Assembly (NCBI RefSeq): GCF_028368935.1
Contig: NZ_JAQNDK010000004.1
Coordinates: 1,756,689-1,820,688 of the forward strand
Source of the DNA: Sorangium aterium
GTDB lineage: Bacteria > Myxococcota_A > Polyangia > Polyangiales > Polyangiaceae
Direction of reading: 5' to 3'
DNA length: 64,000 nt
In this document: one piece after another, positions 1 to 10,124 of the stretch
Numbering within the stretch: position 1 is the first letter of the stretch
How the letters are laid out: each line of letters opens with the position of its first letter
Notes under the pieces: model-generated
The model's database searches: none
What the model was told of the DNA's origin: nothing
Seen by the model: only the letters and a program-made list of their open reading frames with translations
Program-made: the position numbers and the translations under genes

Positions 1-494
1 GAGCAACCGCCGCAGCGCTCGGGATCGCTCGTGAGATCGACCTCGCAGCCGTTGGTGACGACGTTCCCGTCGCAGTTGTCGAAGCCGAAGACGCACTCGG
101 ACGAGCAGTGGCCGCCCACGCAGAGGGTGTTCGGGCACGCCGCGCCGCACGCGCCGCAGTGCGAGGGATCGTTCAGCACGCTGGTGCACGACCCGCCGCA
201 GCACGACTCCCCGTCGCCGCACGCGTTGCCGCAGGCGCCGCAGTGCTCCCGGTCCGTGTCCAGCGCGACGCACGTACCGCCGCAGCAGGCGCCGTCCGGG
301 CAGTCGGGCGCGCAGCCGCCGCCCGTCGAGGTCGCGTCCTGGCCGCCCTCGGAGGGTTTGTCGGAGAGGGCGCTCTCCGCGAGCAGCGAGCAGGCGCCGG
401 TGAGCACGGCCAGCGCGAGCAGCAGCGGCCAGCGCGCGCCGGCCGTGGACCTTCCATGTCGCGCCTCGCGCGCGGGGCTTTCCTGGGAAGACAT
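1..494 (-). CDS. Cys-rich repeat lipoprotein, C-terminus beyond the window
   Basis: The reading frame opens at an ATG at 494 and stays open to the window edge, so at least 164 codons are present and the end is missing. A hydrophobic stretch near residues 23-35 ends in LTGAC, a clear lipobox, so the product should be a lipoprotein. The rest is a string of Cys-rich modules with HCGACGNAC, HCGACGAAC and CCGG(T/S)C motifs, followed by DNCDGNVVTNGCEVDL. Such modules are typical of secreted or outer-membrane proteins of Sorangium-like myxobacteria, whose function is unknown. The start lies only 7 bp after the stop of the kinase gene upstream, so the two are probably co-transcribed. No Shine-Dalgarno sequence is evident, which fits translational coupling. 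I see nothing enzymatic. Confidence 0.8.
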   Translation of the reverse strand, partial: MSSQESPAREARHGRSTAGARWPLLLALAVLTGACSLLAESALSDKPSEGGQDATSTGGGCAPDCPDGACCGGTCVALDTDREHCGACGNACGDGESCCGGSCTSVLNDPSHCGACGAACPNTLCVGGHCSSECVFGFDNCDGNVVTNGCEVDLTSDPERCGGC

Positions 495-501
495 CGCGAC
501 G

Positions 502-2166
<1,665 letters not shown>

Positions 2167-2230
2167 GGAGCGATCGCAGTCTAACTTTGCTGGCCTCCCA
2201 CAGCCATGGTCTCGCGCACCCGTCTGTCGT

Positions 2231-2265
2231 TGCCTGCCCGCGCGCCGCTGCCTGCCCGCGCGCCG
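2231..2265. repeat. 17-bp direct repeat upstream of kinase
   Basis: TGCCTGCCCGCGCGCCG occurs at 2231-2247 and again at 2249-2265, inside the 140-bp gap between the kinase start and the lipid-kinase stop. It could be a regulatory site of the kinase promoter or simple slippage. Nothing decides between these. Confidence 0.7.
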
Positions 2266-2306
2266 GCGCGCCGGCGGCGCAGGGTCAGCGCGTGATCCGT
2301 GCATGA

Positions 2307-3338
2307 TCAGCGTACGATTCCGCAGGGATGCGCGCGCTCGCCGCGGGTGCACACATCGTGCGACGCGCGCCGGGCGCGGGCGGGGCGATGGCCGGACTTG
2401 TGCTCCACGAGGATCTTCACCCGCGGGCCGATGCGCACGGGGAGCGGGCCTGCGTGCTCGTGCACGTCGCCGTCGCAGACGTAGTGGACGACGCCCGACC
2501 TGGCCTCGAGCACCGCGCGCCGGGCGATCTTCTCGAACGTGTGCGCCTCGCCCATCGGCCGCGCTCGCCAGATGTCGGGCAGCTTCCTGACGAAGCCGAG
2601 CGCGGAGGTGTGGATGCCCAGCATGTGGAAGCTCTCCGGGCGCTCGTCGTGGCGGTGGAACGGGCGGAACCCGAGGCCGATCTGGTCCACCGTGCCGGCG
2701 GCCACGGCGAGGTAGTCGCGGTCCGGGAACGCCGAGCCGTCCTCGAAGTGGACGCGGCCCTGCCAGCGCGCGGCGACCTGGGTGCCCGTGTTGAGGAGCA
2801 CCGCGGCGCTCGCGCGGGCGAGGACCTTCGCGGCCCAGAGCGCGCTCCGCTCCTCGCTGCGGTTGTACTCGGCGATGAAGCCGTGGACGCAGCCGGTGCC
2901 GAAGATGAAGCCGTAGTGGGCGCCGATCTGCATCACGTGGCGCTCGACCCAGCGCAGCGGGTCCCGGCCGCGATCGGTGTAGCGGGCGATGAGCCCCGCG
3001 AGCAGGCCGTCGGGGCGCCCGCGGGGGACGCCCACGGCGTTGGCCACGGTGTTCATCGTCCCGCCGCGCAGGAAGGCGATCGGCGGCAGCGGCTCGTTCT
3101 CGTAGACGTCGAGGAAGCCGGTGATGGTGACGTGGTTCGTGCCGTCTCCCCCGGAGATGCCGAGCACGTCGATGGAGAGCTTCCTGAAGTCCTCCGCGAT
3201 GCGGGCGAGGTCCTCGCGGGAGCGCGCGGCGCGGACGACGCCGTGGTCGCCGAGCGCGCGCGCGAGCCGGACCGCCGCGCGGGGATCGCTCAGGTTCTGG
3301 CGCGAGCGGGGGTTGATGATGACGCCGATGCCGCCCAT
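2307..3338 (-). CDS. Diacylglycerol kinase family lipid kinase
   Basis: The 343-residue protein carries the diacylglycerol/sphingosine kinase catalytic signature. GGDGTNH is at 63-69, and the second nucleotide-binding motif GGTMN is at 92-96. A beta-rich C-terminal domain follows (about 140-330). The family phosphorylates a lipid hydroxyl (diacylglycerol, ceramide or a glycan-lipid) with ATP at the membrane; the exact lipid cannot be read from sequence. The start codon directly abuts the stop of the upstream hydrolase gene (TAG then ATG), so translation is coupled. The last 20 or so residues are rich in Arg/His and may be a disordered tail. Confidence 0.88.
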   Translation of the reverse strand: MGGIGVIINPRSRQNLSDPRAAVRLARALGDHGVVRAARSREDLARIAEDFRKLSIDVLGISGGDGTNHVTITGFLDVYENEPLPPIAFLRGGTMNTVANAVGVPRGRPDGLLAGLIARYTDRGRDPLRWVERHVMQIGAHYGFIFGTGCVHGFIAEYNRSEERSALWAAKVLARASAAVLLNTGTQVAARWQGRVHFEDGSAFPDRDYLAVAAGTVDQIGLGFRPFHRHDERPESFHMLGIHTSALGFVRKLPDIWRARPMGEAHTFEKIARRAVLEARSGVVHYVCDGDVHEHAGPLPVRIGPRVKILVEHKSGHRPARARRASHDVCTRGERAHPCGIVR

Positions 3339-4556
3339 CTAGCGCCGGCCTCGCGGCGACTTCCACCGCGGGTTGAGGTGGATCCGCACGACGTCCGCCA
3401 TCAGGCCGATGTGGGCGCAGTGATCGGGCTTGTCGTCGCCGGTGTACCCGCGGACGTGGAAATCGCCGCGGTCGAAGCGCTGGATCATGTCGAGGCCGAG
3501 CACGTCGGCGCGGGAGGAGCCCCTCGGCTTGCCCCGCAGCTGCTGCACGATGAAGTTCGCCGTCTCCGCCGTCGACGCGTAGCCGGGCGGCAGGATGGAG
3601 GAGTGGCTCATGAACATGAACGCCTCGCCCGCCGCGGCGCGCCTCGCGAACGCGATGAACGGCTCGATCTGCGCGACCTTGAGCTTGTGCTGCTGCTCGT
3701 CGGCGTACCCGGCGTGGAGCGAGTCGAGCAGCACGAGGGCGTCGACCCGCTTGCCGGCCGGCTGCCGCAGGATCTGCTCGATCGCGCCGTAGCCGGCGCT
3801 CCACGACGACAGGCCGAGCTTGCGGATGTAGGCCTTCTTCTTGCCGGTCTTCTTCGCGACGGCGCGCTCGATGCTGTCGAGCAGGTTCTCGAAGACGTAC
3901 GGCGCCGAGAACGCGCTCGAGTACGCGCCGGAGCCGATGCCGAGATCGATGCCGACGAGGACGGCGCCCTCGGCGGTCTTCACGAACTCCTTCCGGAGCG
4001 CCTCGTGGCCGTGGAAGTGGATGATGACGTCGAAGCCGCCGCGCTTCGTGACCCCGCCCCGGTGGGGCATGATCATCTGCCCGATCGAGGGCGCGCGGGA
4101 CCACGGGTCGTAGACGCCCCAGCCCGGATCGGGCGTCATGCACGGGTTGATGTCCCCGCGGCGCTTCTTGGAGGGGGCGGCGCGGCTGCTCGTCGCCCCG
4201 GGCCTGTCGCGCCGCGCCGCGCTGCGCTGGCCAGCGTCCGAGGCCGCGCCGCCGGCGCCACCCGCGCCGGCAGCGCCGCCCGACGGCGCGCCGGCGCCGG
4301 CTGCCCCGTCCGTCGGGGGCGCGCTGCCCGCCGCCGGAGGGCTGTCGGCCTGCGGCGCTACGGCCGGAGGCGCATCGGCCTGCAGCGCGGCGGTGTGCGT
4401 CGCGGGCGGAGCGTCGTCGGCCTGCGGCGCGGCGGCCTTCGGAGCGGCCGTGTCCTGCGCCGCTGCAGGGGGCGCGGCGAGCCACCAGGTGGCGGCGAGC
4501 AGCGAGAGGAGCGCCCATCGCCCGGACGGCCGGCGAGCCTGCAGGGGGTGTCTCAT
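3339..4556 (-). CDS. Secreted alpha/beta-hydrolase-like protein with Ala/Pro linker
   Basis: The 405-residue product starts with a signal peptide (Arg-rich, then WALLSLLAATWWLAAPPAAAQ). A low-complexity Ala/Pro/Gly linker runs to about residue 125, and a globular domain follows. The domain has an alpha/beta-hydrolase look: FDVIIHFHGHEAL (oxyanion region), a SSWSAGYG stretch resembling a nucleophile elbow, LVLLDSLHAG (acid) and a late CAHIGLMAD (His). The elbow departs from a strict GxSxG, so catalytic activity is inferred, not proven. It is probably periplasmic or extracellular. It is the first gene of a two-gene operon with the lipid kinase, which suggests an envelope-lipid role. No substrate can be assigned. 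Confidence 0.72.
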   Translation of the reverse strand: MRHPLQARRPSGRWALLSLLAATWWLAAPPAAAQDTAAPKAAAPQADDAPPATHTAALQADAPPAVAPQADSPPAAGSAPPTDGAAGAGAPSGGAAGAGGAGGAASDAGQRSAARRDRPGATSSRAAPSKKRRGDINPCMTPDPGWGVYDPWSRAPSIGQMIMPHRGGVTKRGGFDVIIHFHGHEALRKEFVKTAEGAVLVGIDLGIGSGAYSSAFSAPYVFENLLDSIERAVAKKTGKKKAYIRKLGLSSWSAGYGAIEQILRQPAGKRVDALVLLDSLHAGYADEQQHKLKVAQIEPFIAFARRAAAGEAFMFMSHSSILPPGYASTAETANFIVQQLRGKPRGSSRADVLGLDMIQRFDRGDFHVRGYTGDDKPDHCAHIGLMADVVRIHLNPRWKSPRGRR

Positions 4557-4712
4557 GTCGGGAGCGCCTCCATTCCATGGAACGGCGTGCGGATCGAGCG
4601 CTCGGTGCAGGGCCGCCGCCGCTGTGTGTTCGCGGCGACACCCCGCGGGAGTTCCGTGGCCGTGCAGGGGGCAGGCGCGCCCCCCGCGCCGGCCGGCGTC
4701 ACGCTGCCGGCG

Positions 4713-5993
4713 TCATCCTGGCGGCGGCTTCCCCTGGGTGAGGGCGGCGCCCGCGTCGGCGGCGGCGAGGATGCGCTCCTCAGCCTGGGAGGCGAGCTTC
4801 TCGACCGCCGCCGCGGCGTCGGTGGGGGGCAGCGAGCGCAGGAACTGGATGAACTCGAGCTCGAGGCCGGGCTTCACGCCGCTCAGGACGAGCACGATGG
4901 GGATGGCCGGCTTCTCGACCTCGGCGAGCTCCGTGGTGCGGGCGCGCCAGCGGCCCGCGCCGAGGGCGAGGCGGAAGGCCCACTGCGCGCCGAGGCCGAT
5001 GAGGAGGCCCGCCATGACGCCGGCGACGAACAGGTCGGCGTCCCGCGGGGCGAGGAGGGCCGCGGAGAACCCGCCGATGGCCGCGCCGATCACGAGGCCG
5101 GGCTCGCCGCTGTTGTGCGCCGCGGCGGTCTTCAGGATCTCCGCGGCCTGCATGCCTGGGCGCCCGCTGCGGACCGCGTCGCGCAGCGGGAGCAGCGTCG
5201 CGAGGCGGCGCATCGAGGCGGCCCGCACGCCCAGGTAGCTGATGAAGAGGGCGCAGACCGTCAGCCCGACGCCGACGCTCACGGCCACGCGCCGCGAGAA
5301 GACGCCCTGGGGCAGCGCCTCGCGGACCATCGCGGTGAGCGCGCGCTCCCGGTCGCGCTCCGCGCTCGCCTTGAACGCGGCTTCGGCGTCCTTCGTGGCC
5401 TGCGCGACCTTGTCGGCCGGGATGTCGCCGAGGAGCGAGAGCAGCTGCTTCGCCGCCTCGAACTGCTCGGCCTCCGCGGCGCCGGGCGGCGTGATCGCGG
5501 CCGCCTTGACGATGGCCTCCCAGGCGGGGATGGCGCTCACCCGAGCCCCGAGGAGCGCCTCGGTCGCCTCGCGGCAGCCCGCCAGGGTCTTGGCCTGCTT
5601 GTAGAGCGGCTGGGCCGAGGCCCACGCGCCCTGCTTGTCCGGCTCCTTGGGCTTCGGCGGCGGCGGCGCGTTGCGCGGCGCGCGCCCCTTCGTGGTCGTC
5701 GCCGGCGGCGGCGGCGCGGGGGGCGCCTGGCCCGGGTCGGGCATGCGCGCCGATTTCGCGGCCGCCTTGAACAGGTCGATCTCGACGATCAGCTTCTCGC
5801 CGGCGAGGGCGCACGCCCGCGCGGGCGCGACGCGGGCCTCGGACTCCTCGGCCTGGCGCCGCGCGCCCGGGTCGGGGATGAGCCTGCCCTCGACGGTGAC
5901 GAGCCGCAGGACCGCCACGGCGATGCACAGGACGAGGATGGCCGAGGCGATGAAGGTGGCGCGGACCTCCTCGCGCCGGGTGTACTCGTTCAC
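4713..5993 (-). CDS. Membrane protein of unknown function
   Basis: The 426-residue protein starts at GTG 5993, preceded by a good ribosome-binding site (GAGGGAG, 6-7 nt away). This is better than any upstream start in the frame. There is one TM segment near residues 13-31, then a Pro-rich stretch (PPAPPPPATTTKG) and a helical region. A second TM follows (VAVSVGVGLTVCALFISYL), then a C-terminal part with two Gly-rich hydrophobic stretches (LVIGAAIGGFSAALLA, FVAGVMAGLLIGLGAQWAF). I do not recognise the family. The hydrophobic stretches could form an integral bundle with a large helical loop. It is separated from the downstream hydrolase by 156 bp and probably has its own promoter, divergent from the AmpG-like permease. 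Confidence 0.75.
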   Translation of the reverse strand: MNEYTRREEVRATFIASAILVLCIAVAVLRLVTVEGRLIPDPGARRQAEESEARVAPARACALAGEKLIVEIDLFKAAAKSARMPDPGQAPPAPPPPATTTKGRAPRNAPPPPKPKEPDKQGAWASAQPLYKQAKTLAGCREATEALLGARVSAIPAWEAIVKAAAITPPGAAEAEQFEAAKQLLSLLGDIPADKVAQATKDAEAAFKASAERDRERALTAMVREALPQGVFSRRVAVSVGVGLTVCALFISYLGVRAASMRRLATLLPLRDAVRSGRPGMQAAEILKTAAAHNSGEPGLVIGAAIGGFSAALLAPRDADLFVAGVMAGLLIGLGAQWAFRLALGAGRWRARTTELAEVEKPAIPIVLVLSGVKPGLELEFIQFLRSLPPTDAAAAVEKLASQAEERILAAADAGAALTQGKPPPG

Positions 5994-6349
5994 GCTGGCT
6001 CCCTCGGAAAGACCGGAGATGGGCAAGGCGCCGGCCGGGTCGGCGCGAGGTCGGCGCGCGCGAGCGCGGCCGCACGGCCGGAGCGGCACGAAGCGCCACG
6101 ATCGGCGTCGCCGCCGTGACGGCAGGGGGACACCGAGGGAGCGTGAGCCCGTCGCATGCAGTTCACCGTTTAAACCAGATGCCGGACCGATACCACAGCG
6201 TCGCTCGCGATGGAGTCCGCTGCGTCCTCGCCGCCTCACGGCGTCGCGGCCTCACGGCGTCGTGCTTGCTTCCGCCGTCGGGCGCGGCGGTCGGGCGTCC
6301 CGGAAGTTGCTCCGTCCCGGGGCGCATCGTGTAAGGGTGCGGAGAAGGC
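5994..6349. other. Intergenic region between divergent genes
   Basis: These 356 bp separate the minus-strand membrane protein from the plus-strand permease and must hold both promoters. I see an AT-rich palindromic core CCGTTTAAACC near 6168 and a short direct repeat (GGCCTCACGGCGTCG-like) near 6230-6260. Open frames here lack the coding bias of neighbours. No convincing -35/-10 pair was found. Confidence 0.5.
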
Positions 6350-7693
6350 GTGGAGGCTGCCGTTACATCCCACAAGCCCGTCGAGCCCGCGGTCCCGGCG
6401 CGCGCCGCGCTGCCCGAGCAGGGAGCGGAGCCGCCGAGGCGTGGCGCCTCCTCGGAGGCGCCCGGCGAGGCCGCGTCGTCCGGCGTGGCGGCGGCGCCCG
6501 ACGCCGCGGCGGGCGGGGCGGGCCGGGGCCTGTGGATCTCGTCGACCTACTTTGCCGAGGGCCTGCCCTACGCGATCGCGCACAAGGTGGCGGGGGAGTT
6601 CTTCACGGCGGCGGGGGCGAGCCTGGAGATCATCGGGCTGACGTCGCTCTACGGGCTCCCGTGGAACCTCAAGTTCCTCTGGAGCCCGCTGGTCGACCTC
6701 CACGGCAGCCCGCGGCGCTGGCTCGTCGGGGCCGAGATCGCGCTCGTCGCGATCGTCCTCGGGCTCGCCGCGGCGGCGCACAGCGGCGCGATCTGGCTCG
6801 TGGCGGCGCTGTTCGGGGCGGTCGCCGTCGCCGCGGCGACGCACGACATCGCGGTCGACGGCTTCTACCTGCAGGCGCTCGACAAGGACGCGCAGGCGGC
6901 GTTCTCCGGGCTGCGGGTCGGCGCGTACCGGCTCGCGCTGCTCGCGGGCGCGCTCCTGGTGGCGTTCGCGGGCTGGGCGTCCTTTGGCGCGGCGTTCGGC
7001 GTCGCGGCAGGCGGGCTCGCGCTGCTCGCGATCGCGCACGCCGCGGGGCTTCCGCGCCCGGCCGCGACGCCCGGAGCCGGCGCCGCGCCAGGAGCGACCG
7101 GGCTGCGGCGCTACGTCGAGCCGTTCCGTGCGTACCTCCGGCAGCCGAAGATCGCGTCGAGCCTGGCGTTCATCCTCTGCTACCGGGCAGGCGACGCGCT
7201 CATGTTCGCGATGTCGTCGCCGCTGCTGAAGAGCCTCGGCCTCGACACGGCGGCGCGCGGCAACGTGGGCGGGGTCGGGACGGTCGCCTCGATCGCCGGC
7301 TCGATCCTCGGCGGGGTGATCATCAAGCGGTGGGGGCTCTCGCGGACCATCTTCCCGATCGCGCTCGTGCAGAGCTCGGCGATCCTGCTGTACGTGGCGC
7401 TCGCGTGGGCGCGGCCGGCGCTCCCGTGGCTCGTCGCGCTCGTCACGCTCGAGCAGCTCGCCGCCGGCGTCGGGACGGCGGTGCTCGCGGTGTTCCTCAT
7501 GCGGCGCTGCGTGGACGGGTACAAGTCGTCGCACTTCGCGATCGGGTCGGCGCTCATGTCGGTCTCCGCGACGTTCGCCGGCAGCCTGAGCGGCTACCTG
7601 GCCGCCAGCGTGGGGTTCACCGCGTTCTTCGCGATCGCGTTCGCGGCGTCGATCCCGGGGGTCGTCCTGTCGCGCCTGGTGCCGCGCGAGTAG
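6350..7693 (+). CDS. AmpG-like MFS permease
   Basis: The 447-residue protein starts at GTG 6350, with GGAGAAG just upstream. After a 58-residue Ala/Pro-rich cytoplasmic leader it reads as a 12-TM major facilitator. The first segments show the signature of the AmpG/AT-1 branch: YFAEGLPYAI, then LPWNLKFLWSPLVD, then ATHDIAVDGFYL. AmpG proteins import muropeptides (GlcNAc-anhydroMurNAc peptides) for cell-wall recycling, and relatives carry acetyl-CoA or siderophores. The exact substrate is inference. It is a single-gene unit, followed by a palindromic repeat and then the CPBP protease. Confidence 0.85.
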   Translation: MEAAVTSHKPVEPAVPARAALPEQGAEPPRRGASSEAPGEAASSGVAAAPDAAAGGAGRGLWISSTYFAEGLPYAIAHKVAGEFFTAAGASLEIIGLTSLYGLPWNLKFLWSPLVDLHGSPRRWLVGAEIALVAIVLGLAAAAHSGAIWLVAALFGAVAVAAATHDIAVDGFYLQALDKDAQAAFSGLRVGAYRLALLAGALLVAFAGWASFGAAFGVAAGGLALLAIAHAAGLPRPAATPGAGAAPGATGLRRYVEPFRAYLRQPKIASSLAFILCYRAGDALMFAMSSPLLKSLGLDTAARGNVGGVGTVASIAGSILGGVIIKRWGLSRTIFPIALVQSSAILLYVALAWARPALPWLVALVTLEQLAAGVGTAVLAVFLMRRCVDGYKSSHFAIGSALMSVSATFAGSLSGYLAASVGFTAFFAIAFAASIPGVVLSRLVPRE

Positions 7694-7702
7694 TTACCGC
7701 GG

Positions 7703-7872
7703 GTCGGAACCCCGCCAGGGATCTGCCTCGCGAGCGGAGAGAGTTCAACGCAAAGGCGCCAGGGCGCAAAGACGCAAAAATGCACATTTGTTTTTTTGCG
7801 CCTTCGCGCCTTTGCGTCTTTGCGTTGAACTCTCTGGCCGGATCCCTGTCCGGACCTCCGCCGGGTGGAACC
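7703..7872. repeat. Imperfect palindromic GCAAAG-rich element
   Basis: Two inverted arms, centred near 7785, surround an AT-rich loop (ATGCACATTTG). The arms read AGAGTTCAACGCAAAGGCGC on the left and its complement on the right, with GCAAAGACGCAAAAA nearer the centre and small indels. Matching flanks (CAGGGATC on both sides) extend the pairing outward. The AT-rich character differs sharply from the surroundings. Transcribed, it would fold into a long hairpin between the permease and the CPBP gene. It looks like a dispersed non-autonomous repeat of the MITE or REP kind that may also act as a terminator. Confidence 0.85.
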
Positions 7873-7902
7873 AGGTAGATCGGACTCGTCCGCGCGATCC
7901 CG

Positions 7903-8691
7903 ATGCAAGAGCCCACGTCCGCCTTCTCCGAGCCGAAGGCGCGCGCCGACCGCGCGCTGAGCCTGGTCTCCCTCGGCCTCCTGGCGCTCCAGGCCGCGCT
8001 CGACGCGCCCGCGTTCCCGAAGGCGACGCTCGCCGCCGCCGCGGCCGCGGCCCTCGTGGCGCTGCTCGCGGCCCGCGTGGCGCAGGGCCCGGCGCGCGCC
8101 GTCGCGGCGCTCGTGGCGTGCATCGTGGTGGCGATGCGCCTCGGCGTCGTCTGGCAGCTCGCCATGGTCCTTGCGCTCGCGGCCTACGCCGGCCTCTCGC
8201 GGCTCGCGCCCGCGCTGCGTCCGCCCGAGGGCTGGCGCGCGGCCGGCGGGCTCCCGAAGCGCTGGACGGCGCTCGTCGGCGGCGTCACGCCGGTCGCGCT
8301 CGTCGGGTGGCTCGCGTTCGCCCGGCCCGACCTCCGCGACATCACCGGCTCGGAGCTGCTCCAGGTGTCGACGCCGGTGCTCATCGCGGGAGGCGCGGTC
8401 TTCGCCGTGCTGAACGCCACGCTGGAGGAGGTGATCTGGCGCGGCGTGCTCCAGCCCAGCCTCGCGGCGGCGTGGGGCGCGCGCGTCGCGGTGGTCCTGC
8501 AGGCCGCCTCGTTCGGCGCGCAGCACGCGCACGGGTTCCCGCGGGGGCTGCTCGGCGTCTTCCTGGCGGGCAGCTGGGCCGTGATGCTGGGCCTCCTGCG
8601 GCAGCGCTCCCGCGGGCTCCTCGCGCCCGTGCTCGCGCACATCGTCGCGGACGCGACGATCGCCGCCCTGGTGATCGGCATGCTCCGCTGA
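7903..8691 (+). CDS. CPBP family intramembrane glutamic protease
   Basis: The 262-residue protein is almost entirely hydrophobic and has the four CPBP (Rce1/CAAX type II, Abi) motifs. EEVIWRG is at 175-181, FGAQH at 204-208, and H246 with D250 in AHIVAD. The paired glutamates and histidines form the intramembrane active site in the family. Eukaryotic members trim prenylated proteins; bacterial ones act in bacteriocin immunity, envelope regulation or unknown roles. The target here is unknown. The start ATG lies about 30 bp after the palindromic repeat and has a weak ribosome-binding site. It converges with the phospholipase-D-like gene, with only 5 bp between stops. Confidence 0.88.
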   Translation: MQEPTSAFSEPKARADRALSLVSLGLLALQAALDAPAFPKATLAAAAAAALVALLAARVAQGPARAVAALVACIVVAMRLGVVWQLAMVLALAAYAGLSRLAPALRPPEGWRAAGGLPKRWTALVGGVTPVALVGWLAFARPDLRDITGSELLQVSTPVLIAGGAVFAVLNATLEEVIWRGVLQPSLAAAWGARVAVVLQAASFGAQHAHGFPRGLLGVFLAGSWAVMLGLLRQRSRGLLAPVLAHIVADATIAALVIGMLR

Positions 8692-8696
8692 GCGCG

Positions 8697-10124
8697 TCAG
8701 GGCCGGAGGCCGAGCAGCTCGAACGCGCCCAGCAGCGCCGAGCGCGTCCACGACCCCGGGCCGCTCGACGTGCGCCGCGAGGCGGGCAGCTCCCAGAGCC
8801 GCTCGAAGTGCGCAGCGAACGCGGCCACGAAGGCCGGATCGCGGGTCTCGAGGTCGGTCTCGATCCAGGCGCGCGAGAACGAGTTGGGCGTGAAGTTGGC
8901 CTGGCCGCCCACGAGCATCGGCCGAGCGCCCAGCCGCGCCGCGGTCTTGAGGTGCATCATCGCCCCGCCGCGCGAGTCGTGCACGCGCAGCGCGAAGCGG
9001 TCGGGCCACCGCGCCTCGGCCTCGATCGCGCGGGTGATCCCGTGGTGGTTGACCAGGTTGCGGATGAGCCACGCGGCCGCTGGGGGCAGCGGGAGCGCGT
9101 CGATGGAGTCGATCAGCACGCGCACCCGGGCGCCGCGCGCCGCCGCGCGCTCGAGCGCATCGAGCACCGGCAGGTCCGAGAGGTACGTCGTCGCGACGAG
9201 GAGCTCGTCGCCCGCCGCCGCGCCGTCGAACAGCTCCGTGAGGCGCGCGCGGATCGCCTCGTGCTCGACGAGCGCGCACGTCTCGTCGCCCGCGACGGTG
9301 AGCGCGCCGGGCGGGGGGAGGGGGACGCGCAGGCCGCCGGCGTACCCCGGCACCGGCGCGAGCGTTGGCGTCGGGGAGGCGACCTCCGTCCCGGGATCGT
9401 CGGGCCCGCGCGCGGCGTGCGAGGCGCGCGCGGCGCCTGCGACGAGCGCGTGGAGCGCGGCGCGGCCCTCGTCGCCGATCGCCTGCGGGAGGGTGAGCGC
9501 CTCGTCGATCGCCGCCATCGCGACGCGCCAGAGCCGGCGGGCCACGGCGCCCGTGAGCCAGAACAGGTTCTCGTGCCAGTCGAACGCCGCGTCGATGAAG
9601 TTGTGCGACGTGATCGCGCCGGCGCGCCCGCCGTCGATCACCAGGTTCTTCCGGTGGTCCTCGACGTTGTGCAGCACCTGCCAGCGGTTCTGGTGCTCGA
9701 CCCAGTCCTCGATCGCGACGCGCGCGTGGTCGAGGTGGAAGTTCATCCGGGGCAGGAGCCGGCGGCGCCGGTCGAACCGCGCGCCGAACAGGCAGGCGTT
9801 CAGCACGAGGACGCCCGCGTCCGCGAGGCGCCTCCGCACGAGCGCGCCGCGGCGGCGCGTCAGGGCGGGGTTCGCGGGCGTGTTGCTGTCCAGGATCACC
9901 ACGACGGTCGCGTCGGGACGCGCGCGCTTCTTGGCGATCAGCCAGTCGGCGACCGTGTCGGCGTAGGGGAACGCGCCCGGGCGCGGCAGCAGCGTCGTCT
10001 GGTCGCCGTTCGCCGCGAAGAGGTACATCTGCAGGACGACGCTCCGCTCGGCGGCCTCGATGAGGTCGCGGCACGCGGAGAGGATGCCGTGGCTGTCGCC
10101 GATGTACGCGAGCCCGGAGCTCAC
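8697..10124 (-). CDS. Phospholipase-D-like protein, last gene of the oxygenase operon
   Basis: This 475-residue PLD-superfamily protein has two HKD-type motifs. The first is complete (HRKNLVIDGG, with downstream SHNF). The second is HLKTAARLG, where the Asp of HxKxxxxD is missing, followed by GGQANFTPNSF. The N-terminal part (LAYIGDSHGILSACRDLIEAA, VVLQMYLF) is typical of the fold. Family members cleave or transfer phosphodiesters (lipids, cardiolipin synthesis, nucleic acids). The loss of one Asp leaves activity possible but uncertain. No signal peptide is seen. Its GTG start overlaps the stop of the AurF-like gene by 4 bp (GTGA), so it belongs to the same operon. Alternative role: a phosphodiester-forming or transfer step on the pathway product. 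Confidence 0.85.
   Translation of the reverse strand: MSSGLAYIGDSHGILSACRDLIEAAERSVVLQMYLFAANGDQTTLLPRPGAFPYADTVADWLIAKKRARPDATVVVILDSNTPANPALTRRRGALVRRRLADAGVLVLNACLFGARFDRRRRLLPRMNFHLDHARVAIEDWVEHQNRWQVLHNVEDHRKNLVIDGGRAGAITSHNFIDAAFDWHENLFWLTGAVARRLWRVAMAAIDEALTLPQAIGDEGRAALHALVAGAARASHAARGPDDPGTEVASPTPTLAPVPGYAGGLRVPLPPPGALTVAGDETCALVEHEAIRARLTELFDGAAAGDELLVATTYLSDLPVLDALERAAARGARVRVLIDSIDALPLPPAAAWLIRNLVNHHGITRAIEAEARWPDRFALRVHDSRGGAMMHLKTAARLGARPMLVGGQANFTPNSFSRAWIETDLETRDPAFVAAFAAHFERLWELPASRRTSSGPGSWTRSALLGAFELLGLRP

Noticed and set aside
2328..6119. A 1263-codon open frame on the plus strand
   Set aside because: It runs antisense through four recognised minus-strand genes and has shadow composition.
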